NCBI GenBank assembly: GCA_052066835.1
Contig: JBQHRJ010000031.1
Direction: 5' to 3' (one strand)
Origin: UBA2821 sp902763335
Lineage (GTDB): Bacteria > Bacillota > Clostridia > Lachnospirales > Lachnospiraceae
Length of the DNA: 20,719 nucleotides
The translations under genes and the position numbers were made by a program. Under the pieces are notes generated by a model. That model was not told the origin of the DNA. It worked only from the letters and a program-made list of their open reading frames with translations, and ran no database searches. Below, in pieces: positions 1 to 6,045 of the stretch (the first letter of the stretch is position 1; each line of letters starts with the position of its first letter).

Positions 1-63
1 GTGCTGTCAAGGGTGGCGTCACTCATCAAAAGATTAAATATCTGCAATTTTCAAGGTTCGATT

Positions 64-90
64 GAGCCTTTTTCTTTGGCTCTGTTTTTT
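64..90 (+). terminator. Possible weak plus-strand terminator
   Basis: A 5-bp inverted repeat, GAGCC and GGCTC around a 9-nt loop, is followed on the plus strand by a T run (TGTTTTTTC). It would serve a plus-strand transcript arriving from outside the window. On the minus strand it follows the stop of the frameshifted gene at 97-386 but lacks a T tract there. The stem is short, so this is tentative. Confidence 0.35.
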
Positions 91-96
91 CATAAG

Positions 97-386
97 TCAC
101 TTGACACTACCATCTTTACCTTCACATTCTGCTATATTAATAAGAACAGCTGTATTTGCTCCCGTAATAAAATGCAGAAGATTGCCTTTTACATCATCTG
201 CGCCCTCTGTCGGAAAACTAAGCATACAATCTGACATTCCGTGTTCCATATCAGTTACTGATTTCTCAATCTCCTCCCCATAAACTTACATAATACCTGA
301 AGCTCACATCTTACGTCATCTCTTACCAATGAAAGTACATTACTGCCATTCCACTCCTGGCCGAATTTACTTACAATTGCATTCAT
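97..386 (-). pseudogene. Small hypothetical protein, frameshifted
   Basis: An ATG at 386 with an upstream AAGGAAAAGG ribosome site opens a 43-residue frame (MNAIVSKFGQEWNG...) that stops at 255. A second frame continues the same coding pattern (GEEIEKSVTDMEHG... ending ...GKDGSVK) to a TGA at 97. The two join as ...VLCKFYGEEIEK... if one T is restored in the TTT run near 280, giving a product of about 96 residues. The total length (290 nt) is one base short of a whole number of codons. I do not recognise the family. It sits 37 nt behind the pseudouridine synthase and may share its transcript. A sequencing error in the T run would equally explain the break. Confidence 0.6.
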
Positions 387-423
387 AATCTTATTCGTCC
401 TTTTCCTTTATATTTTGAATGTT

Positions 424-1023
424 CTATATAATCTCTATCTCTTTCCATTCCCCCGGCTTAAGATTTTCATCAAGCACAATATCCTCTATCTGTACTCTCT
501 TCAGATAAATAACATAGCATCCCACCGCTTTAAACATTCTCCTTACCTGACGTTTCCGACCTTCCATTATCGTAATTTTACCAAATGTGACCGGATTATC
601 AGGTCGATTATTCTTAATCTTCTCGGTCAGTTCAGGTGGCATATCGTTCTTTATTTCTGTATAATGTCCAAAGTCAGTTCTGCATGTAACCTGTAATTTG
701 GCCGGTGCCGTTAATATATTTGAATTATTAAGGTACACACCTTTTTCAAACTTCTCTTTTATATCATCATCCACATTTCCAAACACTATGAATTCATATA
801 CCTTTTTCTTTTTAAATTCAGGATTTGCCATCATCTGATTAAAATGTCCGTCATCTGTTATGATAAGCAATCCTTCTGTCTCTTTATCAAGTCTTCCCAC
901 CAGTGACAGCATGTCATTATGAACCCCTTTAAAATAATCCATAACGGTTTTATGCTTTTCATCCTTTCTGGCAGTCACGCAATCGCAAGGTTTATTAAAC
1001 ATATAATAATGATATTTATCCAT
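424..1023 (-). CDS. Pseudouridine synthase, RsuA/RluB/E/F family without S4 domain
   Basis: This 199-residue protein is predicted to convert a specific uridine in rRNA to pseudouridine in the cytoplasm. The family catalytic motif is clear at residues 43-59 (GRLDKETEGLLIITDDG), with Asp46 the expected catalytic residue. The C-terminal family motif EGRKRQVRRM is also present. The N-terminus begins directly with the catalytic fold (HYYMFNKPCDCVT), so there is no S4 RNA-binding domain; in that respect it resembles E. coli RluE. Which rRNA position is modified cannot be told from sequence. The start ATG at 1023 has a purine-rich GGAGAGGAAAG upstream, at a rather long spacing of about 12 nt. The next gene downstream is the frameshifted ORF at 97-386. 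Confidence 0.88.
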   Translation of the reverse strand: MDKYHYYMFNKPCDCVTARKDEKHKTVMDYFKGVHNDMLSLVGRLDKETEGLLIITDDGHFNQMMANPEFKKKKVYEFIVFGNVDDDIKEKFEKGVYLNNSNILTAPAKLQVTCRTDFGHYTEIKNDMPPELTEKIKNNRPDNPVTFGKITIMEGRKRQVRRMFKAVGCYVIYLKRVQIEDIVLDENLKPGEWKEIEII

Positions 1024-1077
1024 TTTTCTTATTGTCTTTCCTCTCCGTTAATTTGTTTAAAATTAATGTAATATGTT

Positions 1078-1107
1078 TTTGTAAATAATCTTGGCTATTA
1101 TTACAAA
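1078..1107. repeat. Inverted repeat upstream of the pseudouridine synthase
   Basis: TTTGTAAATAAT and ATTATTACAAA face each other across a 7-nt loop (CTTGGCT); the arms match except for one extra A. It lies about 55-85 bases upstream of the pseudouridine synthase start and could be an operator or an RNA hairpin. There is no T tract, so it is not a standard terminator. Confidence 0.4.
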
Positions 1108-1193
1108 CACTTTTATAATTTTATTAAGAAATGGGTTTTCACTGGGTAGGGACTATTCCTGACAAGACTTGCTCGTTTCTTTTTTTATTTCCA

Positions 1194-1481
1194 TTATTTT
1201 TTATCATTTATCCCACTTTTCTTTAAATCATTGTAATACGCCTTATATCTATAAGCAGTCCTTCTACTTATATCACCAAGAGCCACAATCTCCATAATTG
1301 TCATTCCACTTTCAAGTTTATCTACAAAGTCATTGTATGATGCAATCCAGGCAGCATCATGTTTCTTCCTTCCCCCGGTATTTCTCTTCTTATATGCTTC
1401 AATTTGTTCCTTTAACTGTTCATTTTCCGTTTCTAATTTTTTGATACATTCAATTGCTTCTTCCAATGTGTTAATATTCAT
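1194..1481 (-). CDS. Small coiled-coil plus helix-turn-helix DNA-binding protein
   Basis: This 95-residue protein has two parts. Residues 5-33 form a heptad-like acidic/basic coiled coil (ECIKKLETENEQLKEQIEAY) suited to dimerisation. Residues about 38-84 (GRKKHDAAWI... to ...SRRTAYRYKAYY) resemble the resolvase/Hin-type C-terminal HTH, in which a GR(K)K arm precedes the three-helix unit. No catalytic recombinase domain is present, so this is probably a stand-alone regulator. The start ATG at 1481 has a clear AGGAGG site. Upstream are a near-consensus promoter (1537-1565) and a 7-bp inverted repeat (1513-1536) overlapping the start of transcription, which suggests self-repression. I cannot name the family further. 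Confidence 0.75.
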   Translation of the reverse strand: MNINTLEEAIECIKKLETENEQLKEQIEAYKKRNTGGRKKHDAAWIASYNDFVDKLESGMTIMEIVALGDISRRTAYRYKAYYNDLKKSGINDKK

Positions 1482-1512
1482 AATATCCTCCTAATACTAA
1501 ACATATATCTTT

Positions 1513-1536
1513 AGTGTCATTTTGATATTTGACACT
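1513..1536. promoter_or_regulatory. Operator-like inverted repeat, probably autoregulatory
   Basis: AGTGTCA and TGACACT form a perfect 7-bp inverted repeat with a 10-nt spacer. On the minus strand it starts immediately after the -10 box at 1537-1542, so it covers the expected transcription start of the HTH gene at 1194-1481. A dimeric repressor bound here would block initiation. The half-site spacing of 17 bp centre to centre suits a dimer reading about one and a half helical turns. Confidence 0.65.
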
Positions 1537-1565
1537 ATTTTAACTCATTTTTATTTCTATGTCAA
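1537..1565 (-). promoter_or_regulatory. Sigma-70 type promoter of the HTH gene
   Basis: Read on the minus strand, TTGACA (1560-1565) and TAAAAT (1537-1542) are separated by exactly 17 bp. The start of transcription should fall near 1530, about 49 bases upstream of the ATG at 1481. It sits between the terminator of the upstream gene and the operator, as expected for an independently transcribed unit. Confidence 0.75.
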
Positions 1566-1569
1566 TTTT

Positions 1570-1607
1570 AAAAAGGCAACAAAAACAGTTACGTTTTCAT
1601 TGCCTTC
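1570..1607 (-). terminator. Rho-independent terminator of the MerR-DUF6591 operon
   Basis: On the minus strand, AGGCAA...AAAAC pairs with GTTTT...TTGCCT and is followed by TTTTTAAAA. It lies about 15 bases past the stop codon of the DUF6591 gene at 1621. Confidence 0.75.
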
Positions 1608-1620
1608 CTACTTATATATT

Positions 1621-2670
1621 CTATTTTGCAACTTCGGCTAATTTATCAGTAACTCTTGTCTGAACTTCCACATAATATTCTGCCTCAGCCTGATTTAAAC
1701 TCTTACCTTCCCACTTTGCAAAGTCATCTGCAAATGTATTATACTTTGTCAGGTATTCCTGATATTCATTTATCAATGTAATATCGCTCGGATTATTGTT
1801 GTATTGTATCATGAAATCTACATATTCATTTATAAATGCCTCATAGCTATCCATTGCATTTTTAAATTCTGTTCCCAGTCCGGAATTGTTAGAATCATTA
1901 CTTTCAGCCACAGTCTCATTATTTTCTGTTTCTGAACTGCCTGTTACATTTTTATCATCCGGTGAACTAATACTGATTTCCATTATATTATTGCCTTCAT
2001 ATTTTATATCAATGTGGTATCCTTCAGCATTGTCTGCGTTATAATATTTTTCATCTTTATTATAATCCACATTAAAACCTTTATCCGAGCATTCCTGCAC
2101 ATATGCTGCATAATCCTCAGGTGATGTATCTCCTATGTATACACTAAATCCAGAATCGCTTTCATTAGAAAATTTACCCTTAGTGGACTTTGGCACCGGC
2201 AACATACTGGCAACTGCACTTGTCGGCCAGGTTATATCCGTAAGCGTCATTGGTGCTTCTAATGTTATACTCATTTGATCACCTATGTTAGTTACACTCA
2301 GCTTATAACCTTCACTATTATATGCATCATATGAATAAGAACTTTTGTCGGCATCTACCGTATATCCCTTCTTTTCACACGCCTTAATATACTTTTTATA
2401 TCCGTCCTTTGACACCTCTTCTAAATTAACTCGCAGTCCTTCATCTGTATCATCATATATTTCTCCAACAGTTGTAGGTGGTTTTGGAAGTTTATTTCCC
2501 AATTCCAGATTACTCCATTCTATCTTCTGTGAATTGTCGTCATCTTTATTTCCGGACATTTTTGATACAACAACTATCACGACAATTATTACAACCACAA
2601 TAAACCACTTTCTTCTATAAAATGGCTTCTTACCTTTCTCAAATTCTGTCTCAACACTCTTACTTTTCAT
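1621..2670 (-). CDS. Membrane-anchored DUF6591-type protein
   Basis: From the ATG at 2670 this is 349 residues. I prefer that start over the ATG at 2685 because GGAGGAAG at 2676-2683 gives it an ideal ribosome site. A basic stretch (KKPFYRRKW, 14-22) precedes one transmembrane helix at about 23-37, so the rest is predicted outside. The outer part holds two related segments, about residues 52-138 (LELGNKLPKP...) and 148-236 (AVASMLPVPKSTKGK...). Each has a (L/M)LP.P motif and a KGY/KGF...D...YYNA(E)GY pattern, as in DUF6591 proteins. A Ser/Asn/Glu-rich linker follows, then a helical C-terminal region (275-349). Function is unknown. It is 35 nt behind the MerR gene, so they are probably co-transcribed. 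Confidence 0.75.
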   Translation of the reverse strand: MKSKSVETEFEKGKKPFYRRKWFIVVVIIVVIVVVSKMSGNKDDDNSQKIEWSNLELGNKLPKPPTTVGEIYDDTDEGLRVNLEEVSKDGYKKYIKACEKKGYTVDADKSSYSYDAYNSEGYKLSVTNIGDQMSITLEAPMTLTDITWPTSAVASMLPVPKSTKGKFSNESDSGFSVYIGDTSPEDYAAYVQECSDKGFNVDYNKDEKYYNADNAEGYHIDIKYEGNNIMEISISSPDDKNVTGSSETENNETVAESNDSNNSGLGTEFKNAMDSYEAFINEYVDFMIQYNNNPSDITLINEYQEYLTKYNTFADDFAKWEGKSLNQAEAEYYVEVQTRVTDKLAEVAK

Positions 2671-2705
2671 CCATTCTTCCTCCATAGTCTTATTTTTAAT
2701 TCTTT

Positions 2706-3044
2706 TTAACTTGCTGATTGATTTCCTATGTAATCCATTGCTTCATGAATCAGCTTATTAAGTTTTGATTGCTCAACCTCCAGCTTCTCCAATCTTTCTT
2801 TTATTGACTCCTTCAATACATCATCCGGAGCATCTATTATTTCTTTTACCTCCTTTAGCTTAAACCCAAGTTGTTGAAGAAACCGTATCTTTTCTGCTCT
2901 TTCCACGGTTTTTCTATCGTAGAGCAGATGACCGTATTTGTTTTTGCATGTAGCCTGCATTAATCCTTCTTTTTCATAGCATTGTACACTCCTCCTTGAA
3001 ACTTTTAATAATTCGCACATTTCTCTTAAACTAATTAATTCCAT
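2706..3044 (-). CDS. MerR family transcriptional regulator
   Basis: This 112-residue protein has the MerR winged HTH at residues 1-70: LREMCELLKVSRRSVQCYEKEGLM, then the wing (HLLYDRKTVERAEKIRFLQQLGFKLKEVKEII). A coiled-coil dimerisation helix follows (75-108). There is no extended effector-binding domain, and no Cys cluster that would indicate metal sensing. The SD (AAAGGAGGAGAAAATG) is excellent. The downstream partner is the DUF6591 membrane protein, so this regulator may control that gene and itself through the dyad at 3058-3087. Confidence 0.85.
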   Translation of the reverse strand: MELISLREMCELLKVSRRSVQCYEKEGLMQATCKNKYGHLLYDRKTVERAEKIRFLQQLGFKLKEVKEIIDAPDDVLKESIKERLEKLEVEQSKLNKLIHEAMDYIGNQSAS

Positions 3045-3057
3045 TTTCTCCTCCTTT

Positions 3058-3087
3058 AGCCTAAATCTGCACGTTAAGTGCAGTCAA
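3058..3087 (-). promoter_or_regulatory. Candidate MerR-type promoter with operator dyad
   Basis: On the minus strand, TTGACT (3082-3087) is followed by a dyad CTGCAC-N5-GTGCAG (3067-3083) and then TAGGCT (3058-3063). The 18-bp spacer with a centred dyad is the layout of MerR-regulated promoters. One caution: this -10 is so close to the gene that transcription would begin within the ribosome site at about 3051, so the true -10 may differ. Confidence 0.45.
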
Positions 3088-3150
3088 AGACTTTTTGTTT
3101 TTTAGTTCAGCAAAGGGGGTGTAAATTTTGCGAATCATAAATTTGGGCAT

Positions 3151-3183
3151 GAAAAAGCACCTATCATTTCTGATAGATGCTTT
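3151..3183 (-). terminator. Rho-independent terminator of the toxin-antitoxin operon
   Basis: On the minus strand, AGCATCTATCA pairs with TGATAGGTGCT around a GAAA tetraloop and is followed by a T tract. The stem has one G-T pair. It lies about 30 nt past the toxin stop. The plus strand also shows T-rich sequence after the hairpin, so it may act both ways. Confidence 0.8.
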
Positions 3184-3211
3184 ATTCGATGTGTTGTAAT
3201 TTTTAAACAAG

Positions 3212-3493
3212 TTATTTATTGAACAATTCTGAATGTGTGCCAATTCTGTAGAGAATCAACACCATTACATTATCCCGAATTTCATAAATGAGCAACCAAT
3301 TCGGTTCGATATGACATTCACGAGTACCCTTATAATTGCCAATAAGTTCATGATCTTTATATTTTGCATCCAGCGTGCCGCCATTAGCCAAAATATCAAT
3401 CACCTCAAACAATTTATCAAGATTTTTATTTTGCTTTTTTGCAAGTTTTAAATCCTTTTTAAACTGACTGGTAAACTGCACATCATATATCAT
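3212..3493 (-). CDS. yafQ: YafQ-family type II toxin (mRNA endonuclease)
   Basis: This 93-residue protein belongs to the RelE/YafQ superfamily of ribosome-dependent mRNA interferases. The YafQ landmarks line up with E. coli YafQ: KDHEL (His48 for His50), REC-HIEP (Glu59 for Asp61, His61 for His63) and GTHSELF (His87 for His87). However, the EPDW motif reads EPNW, so the catalytic Asp67 is Asn65 here, coded by AAT. This may weaken or abolish cleavage, or shift the mechanism. The start codon overlaps the antitoxin stop by 4 nt (ATGA), which gives translational coupling. Identity is secure; activity is not. Confidence 0.9.
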   Translation of the reverse strand: MIYDVQFTSQFKKDLKLAKKQNKNLDKLFEVIDILANGGTLDAKYKDHELIGNYKGTRECHIEPNWLLIYEIRDNVMVLILYRIGTHSELFNK

Positions 3494-3762
3494 ACTTCGA
3501 GTGCCTCCTTAAGTGCTTCCATACTGGAATATCTGGGTGCAGAGGAATCGGACAATAGTTTTCTACCTTCTTCAATAGCCGCTGCTGTAATATCGTTTGG
3601 CTCCTCAAGTTTAAGTTCAAAAGGAATGCCATGTTCCCGAATTGCTGTTCTTAAAAAAATGTTTATAGCAGTTGTCATATTCAGACCAAGTTCATTGAAT
3701 ATCTTTTCTGCCTGATCTTTGATATCTTTTTCTGTTCTAATATTTAAATTCGTTGTTGCCAT
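3490..3762 (-). CDS. dinJ: RelB/DinJ-family antitoxin
   Basis: This 90-residue partner neutralises the YafQ toxin and, in this family, represses its own operon. Residues 3-50 show the DinJ ribbon-helix-helix pattern: TNLNIRTEKDIKDQAEKIF, ELGLNMTTAINIFLRTAIRE, HGIPFEL. The C-terminal half (52-90) is the toxin-wrapping segment. I chose the ATG at 3762 rather than 3777 because GGAGGTG at 3769-3775 is then 6 nt upstream; the longer frame would place the SD inside the gene. The gene starts the operon and overlaps the toxin by 4 nt. Confidence 0.9.
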   Translation of the reverse strand: MATTNLNIRTEKDIKDQAEKIFNELGLNMTTAINIFLRTAIREHGIPFELKLEEPNDITAAAIEEGRKLLSDSSAPRYSSMEALKEALEV

Positions 3763-3785
3763 GTAAAACACCTCCATTCAATTAT

Positions 3786-3814
3786 AGTATATTTATAAAT
3801 TCGTTTATCGTCAA
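3786..3814 (-). promoter_or_regulatory. Promoter of the toxin-antitoxin operon
   Basis: On the minus strand, TTGACG (3809-3814) and TATACT (3786-3791) are separated by 17 bp. The spacer contains the 10-bp palindrome ATTTATAAAT, a plausible antitoxin-binding half-site. The start of transcription is expected about 17-20 bases upstream of the antitoxin ATG. Confidence 0.75.
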
Positions 3815-3845
3815 TACATTGTCATTATTTTATATGCAATTTTCA

Positions 3846-5048
3846 TCACAATTTTTTCTTTGCAATAAATACTCCTGTATTTTTACTAATGAAAAATGGC
3901 TCGTTTTCTGTCACTTTGCTTTTTAGGAACTTAATAATTGTATTTTTATTTCTTCCCATAGCTTTTTCCATTTCCGGAAGAGAACAAAGATAATCATAGA
4001 TTGCTTCAGGTTCAGGAACAATCAGGTTGTTATCATGACTAAACCTTATAATATCTGAAAAATATTCTTTTAATTGTTCTTCTCCATTTTCCAGATTAAA
4101 ACCTCTTGAAAACCATTCCGGTGCTTTAATATTTTTGTCGTACTCTCCCGCCAGTTCAAATATTTCTTTCATATGATTTTTACCTATAGTTGATGCAATA
4201 AATTTTCCGTCATCCGTCAGCATATTATTTGCATCCCGAAGTAATATTTTTCTTTCATTCTCTTGCATATGATAAAGCATATGATTTGCCATTATCCGTT
4301 GATACTTCTTTAACTTTAATTCCTGCAATTCATTAATGCCTGCTGCATCACAGATAATATAATGGAAATTAATTTTTTTCTTTGCATAAAAATCCTGTTC
4401 GCCCGAATATAATTTTCTTGCTGCCTCCAGCATTGCCTTTGAATTATCAACTAAATATATATTCATATTCCCCGGCAAACTATTTCTTTCTCTGTACCAG
4501 AGCATGCCATTCCCACAACCAATGTCGAGGATATTCATATTCTCTTCAATGTCACATTTATCGATAAGATAATCATACCATTCCACCTCAGATGTACTAT
4601 ATTTATGAATGTTAATTCTTTTTTCAAGATTATCACTGTTAATATATTGCTTAATTACTTCTTCTTTTTGAGATGTCAATTTCATTATTTCAATCATCTT
4701 GTTCCAGCTATTTTCATCTGATAATGACTGCATATCCTCAACTGCCTTCTTAATCTGGTTAAGATGTGTTAATCTTAACTCTATTAACTCTTTCTGCTTA
4801 CCAAGAGATTCCTGAACATTCTCTTTCTCCAACACATTTCCAATCTCTTCAAGTGAAAAATCAAGATACTTAAACATAAGTATTATCTGTAATCTTTCTA
4901 CACTTTGCCTTGAAAATAATTTATATCCGGCTTCTGTTATTCTATCCGGCACCAGAAGTCCCTTTTCCACATAGACTCTTATACTTTTGTATGTGATGCC
5001 TGCCATATCAGCTAACTCGCCTGTTGTATAAAATATTTCTTCATTCAT
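3846..5048 (-). CDS. MerR-type regulator fused to a SAM-dependent methyltransferase
   Basis: From the ATG at 5048 this is 400 residues; AGGAGG lies 9 nt upstream, whereas the TTG six bases earlier is badly spaced. Residues 4-70 are a MerR winged HTH (FYTTGELADMAGITYKSIRVY, then GYKLFSRQSVERLQ). A helical linker with coiled-coil character follows (75-130). Residues 150-400 are a class I methyltransferase: motif I ILDIGCGNG at 173-181, an acidic Asp at 201 (LVDNSKAMLEAA) to bind the SAM ribose, and a HMLYH segment in place of motif IV. The substrate is unknown. In MerR fusions the C-terminal domain is usually the effector sensor, so the methyltransferase may sense or modify the inducer. The upstream palindrome at 5080-5091 fits autoregulation. 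Confidence 0.85.
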   Translation of the reverse strand: MNEEIFYTTGELADMAGITYKSIRVYVEKGLLVPDRITEAGYKLFSRQSVERLQIILMFKYLDFSLEEIGNVLEKENVQESLGKQKELIELRLTHLNQIKKAVEDMQSLSDENSWNKMIEIMKLTSQKEEVIKQYINSDNLEKRINIHKYSTSEVEWYDYLIDKCDIEENMNILDIGCGNGMLWYRERNSLPGNMNIYLVDNSKAMLEAARKLYSGEQDFYAKKKINFHYIICDAAGINELQELKLKKYQRIMANHMLYHMQENERKILLRDANNMLTDDGKFIASTIGKNHMKEIFELAGEYDKNIKAPEWFSRGFNLENGEEQLKEYFSDIIRFSHDNNLIVPEPEAIYDYLCSLPEMEKAMGRNKNTIIKFLKSKVTENEPFFISKNTGVFIAKKKL

Positions 5049-5068
5049 TCTCAATGACCTCCTAAAGA

Positions 5069-5098
5069 TATTTATTTAGAAGTTGCAACTTACTACAA
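5069..5098 (-). promoter_or_regulatory. Candidate MerR-type promoter and operator of the fusion gene
   Basis: A perfect 12-bp palindrome, AAGTTGCAACTT (5080-5091), lies between a poor -35 (TTGTAG, 5093-5098) and a -10-like TAAATA (5069-5074). The spacer is 18 bp, longer than usual, as expected for promoters that MerR proteins untwist. The -35 box overlaps the first hairpin of the adjacent cluster. Confidence 0.45.
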
Positions 5099-5185
5099 TA
5101 ACTTGAGAACCACGCTTTGCGAGTTTCTCAAGTTATTGCGGCAGTCGCCAAGGTCTCGTGCAAGCACGGACTTTGGCTCGTTGCC
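5096..5185. repeat. Two adjacent large inverted repeats
   Basis: The first is a perfect 14-bp inverted repeat, CAATAACTTGAGAA (5096-5109) and its complement (5125-5138), around a loop that itself contains GC-TTT-GC. The second (5140-5185) is an imperfect 22-bp dyad: GGCA...GCCAAGGTC.CGTGC against GCACGGACTTTGGC...TGCC, with a 2-nt loop. The composition is richer in G and C than the flanks, which suggests a small inserted palindromic element or a structured RNA rather than ordinary intergenic DNA. Confidence 0.6.
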
Positions 5186-5195
5186 TATATATAAA

Positions 5196-5222
5196 TTAAA
5201 CCTTGCCCATAGGGCAAGGTCA
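5196..5222 (-). terminator. Terminator downstream of the DUF1062 gene
   Basis: ACCTTGCCC and GGGCAAGGT form a perfect 9-bp stem with a 3-nt loop (5200-5220). On the minus strand it is followed by TTTAATTT. It lies about 30 nt past the DUF1062 stop codon. The T tract is interrupted, so efficiency is uncertain. Confidence 0.65.
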
Positions 5223-5252
5223 AGCAATTTTTAATGTAATATTAAATTCACA

Positions 5253-5558
5253 TTATCTCTTTATTTCAGCATTGTTTCGTCTCAAAAAGCTAATATCATT
5301 CCCATACATACATGCGGTGTCTTCATCATTGCATAGAAATAAATCATAAAGTTTCCGTGGAATTTTTTGAGGTCTTACTCGTTCATAAATAACCATATTC
5401 CATGAATGTTTACATTTCCTGCATCTGTAAATCAGCCATACATCGACCTTGTTTCCATTTGCATTTACCCGAAACTTTCCGGAATTTATAAACTCCTGTT
5501 TTTTACCACAACCTCCACAGCGATGATACACCTTTATGCAATTTATATTATTTTTCAT
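5253..5558 (-). CDS. DUF1062 zinc-ribbon protein, short form
   Basis: The likely start is the ATG at 5558 (101 residues), which overlaps the upstream gene by 11 nt. The longer open frame runs back through that gene and has no ribosome site. Two CxxC knuckles (Cys14/17, CGGC; Cys46/49, CRKC) flank a strand-rich segment, SGKFRVNANGNKVDVWLIYR, that matches DUF1062 proteins and implies zinc binding. The conserved NDEDTACMYG and FLRRNNAEI follow, then the frame ends. DUF1062 proteins I recall are longer, so the C-terminal half may be missing. Function is unknown. The pairing with a CD3324-type HTH protein upstream suggests a two-gene unit. Confidence 0.75.
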   Translation of the reverse strand: MKNNINCIKVYHRCGGCGKKQEFINSGKFRVNANGNKVDVWLIYRCRKCKHSWNMVIYERVRPQKIPRKLYDLFLCNDEDTACMYGNDISFLRRNNAEIKR

Positions 5559-5832
5559 TATCCGCCAACGTCTCTCTTGTATCGCGAATAATCCTTTGTA
5601 TACTCTTTTCCGAAAGAGCATATTCCCCTGCCAGTGCAGTTACCGAAAAGCCATTCTGATATTTATCAAATATTTGTAAATTTCTCTCCATCATATACTT
5701 TTTGGTATCCGTCTGACTTCCCCAGGGCTGTTTTTCCACGCTGGTAATATATATTGCTTTTCCATTGACATATTGCTGAATAGTTTCTATTAATTCCTGC
5801 GGAAGAACTTCCTCCGCTCTTAAATAGCTCAT
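5548..5832 (-). CDS. CD3324-family HTH protein (Mor-like)
   Basis: This 94-residue protein begins with the family pattern YLRAEEVLPQELIETIQQYV, followed by a short strand pair (GKAIYITS). It ends in a C-terminal helix-turn-helix at about 53-85 (NLQIFDKYQNGFSVTALAGEYALSEKSIQRII). This is the CD3324/Mor-type layout, a small cytoplasmic DNA-binding protein. The SD is TTAGGAGGATGAAATG. The start of the DUF1062 gene lies within its last codons, so the two are translationally coupled. Whether it regulates the pair is inference. Confidence 0.75.
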   Translation of the reverse strand: MSYLRAEEVLPQELIETIQQYVNGKAIYITSVEKQPWGSQTDTKKYMMERNLQIFDKYQNGFSVTALAGEYALSEKSIQRIIRDTRETLADNEK

Positions 5833-6045
5833 TTCATCCTCCTAAATATTTTTTCTTAGGATTCATCTGAGCTTAACTATTCACCATCATTCTAAGCCCA
5901 GACTACTGAGCCATAACATATCTTGTACGCATATAATCTTCTCCATTTCCTTCATTATTTTGTTTATATTATATATTTCATTCTATATAAAATAAACCTC
6001 AAACTTAATTAAAATCAAATTTGTTCCATAGGCAACTGACAAGGC
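5833..6045. other. Intergenic spacer
   Basis: No convincing gene. A weak 6-bp hairpin (ATAGGC at 6028-6033 and GCCTAT at 6044-6049) overlaps the stop of the SAP gene and could be a poor terminator. A 23-codon open frame on the minus strand near 5885-5955 has no ribosome site and is probably chance. Confidence 0.4.

Noticed and set aside
1..283. Plus-strand frames of 73-77 codons at the left edge
   Set aside because: They lie opposite the frameshifted minus-strand gene, which has better composition and a ribosome site.
3061..3243. Minus-strand 60-codon frame between the toxin and MerR genes
   Set aside because: It overlaps the toxin 3' end and runs through the terminator hairpin; no ribosome site and no protein-like features.
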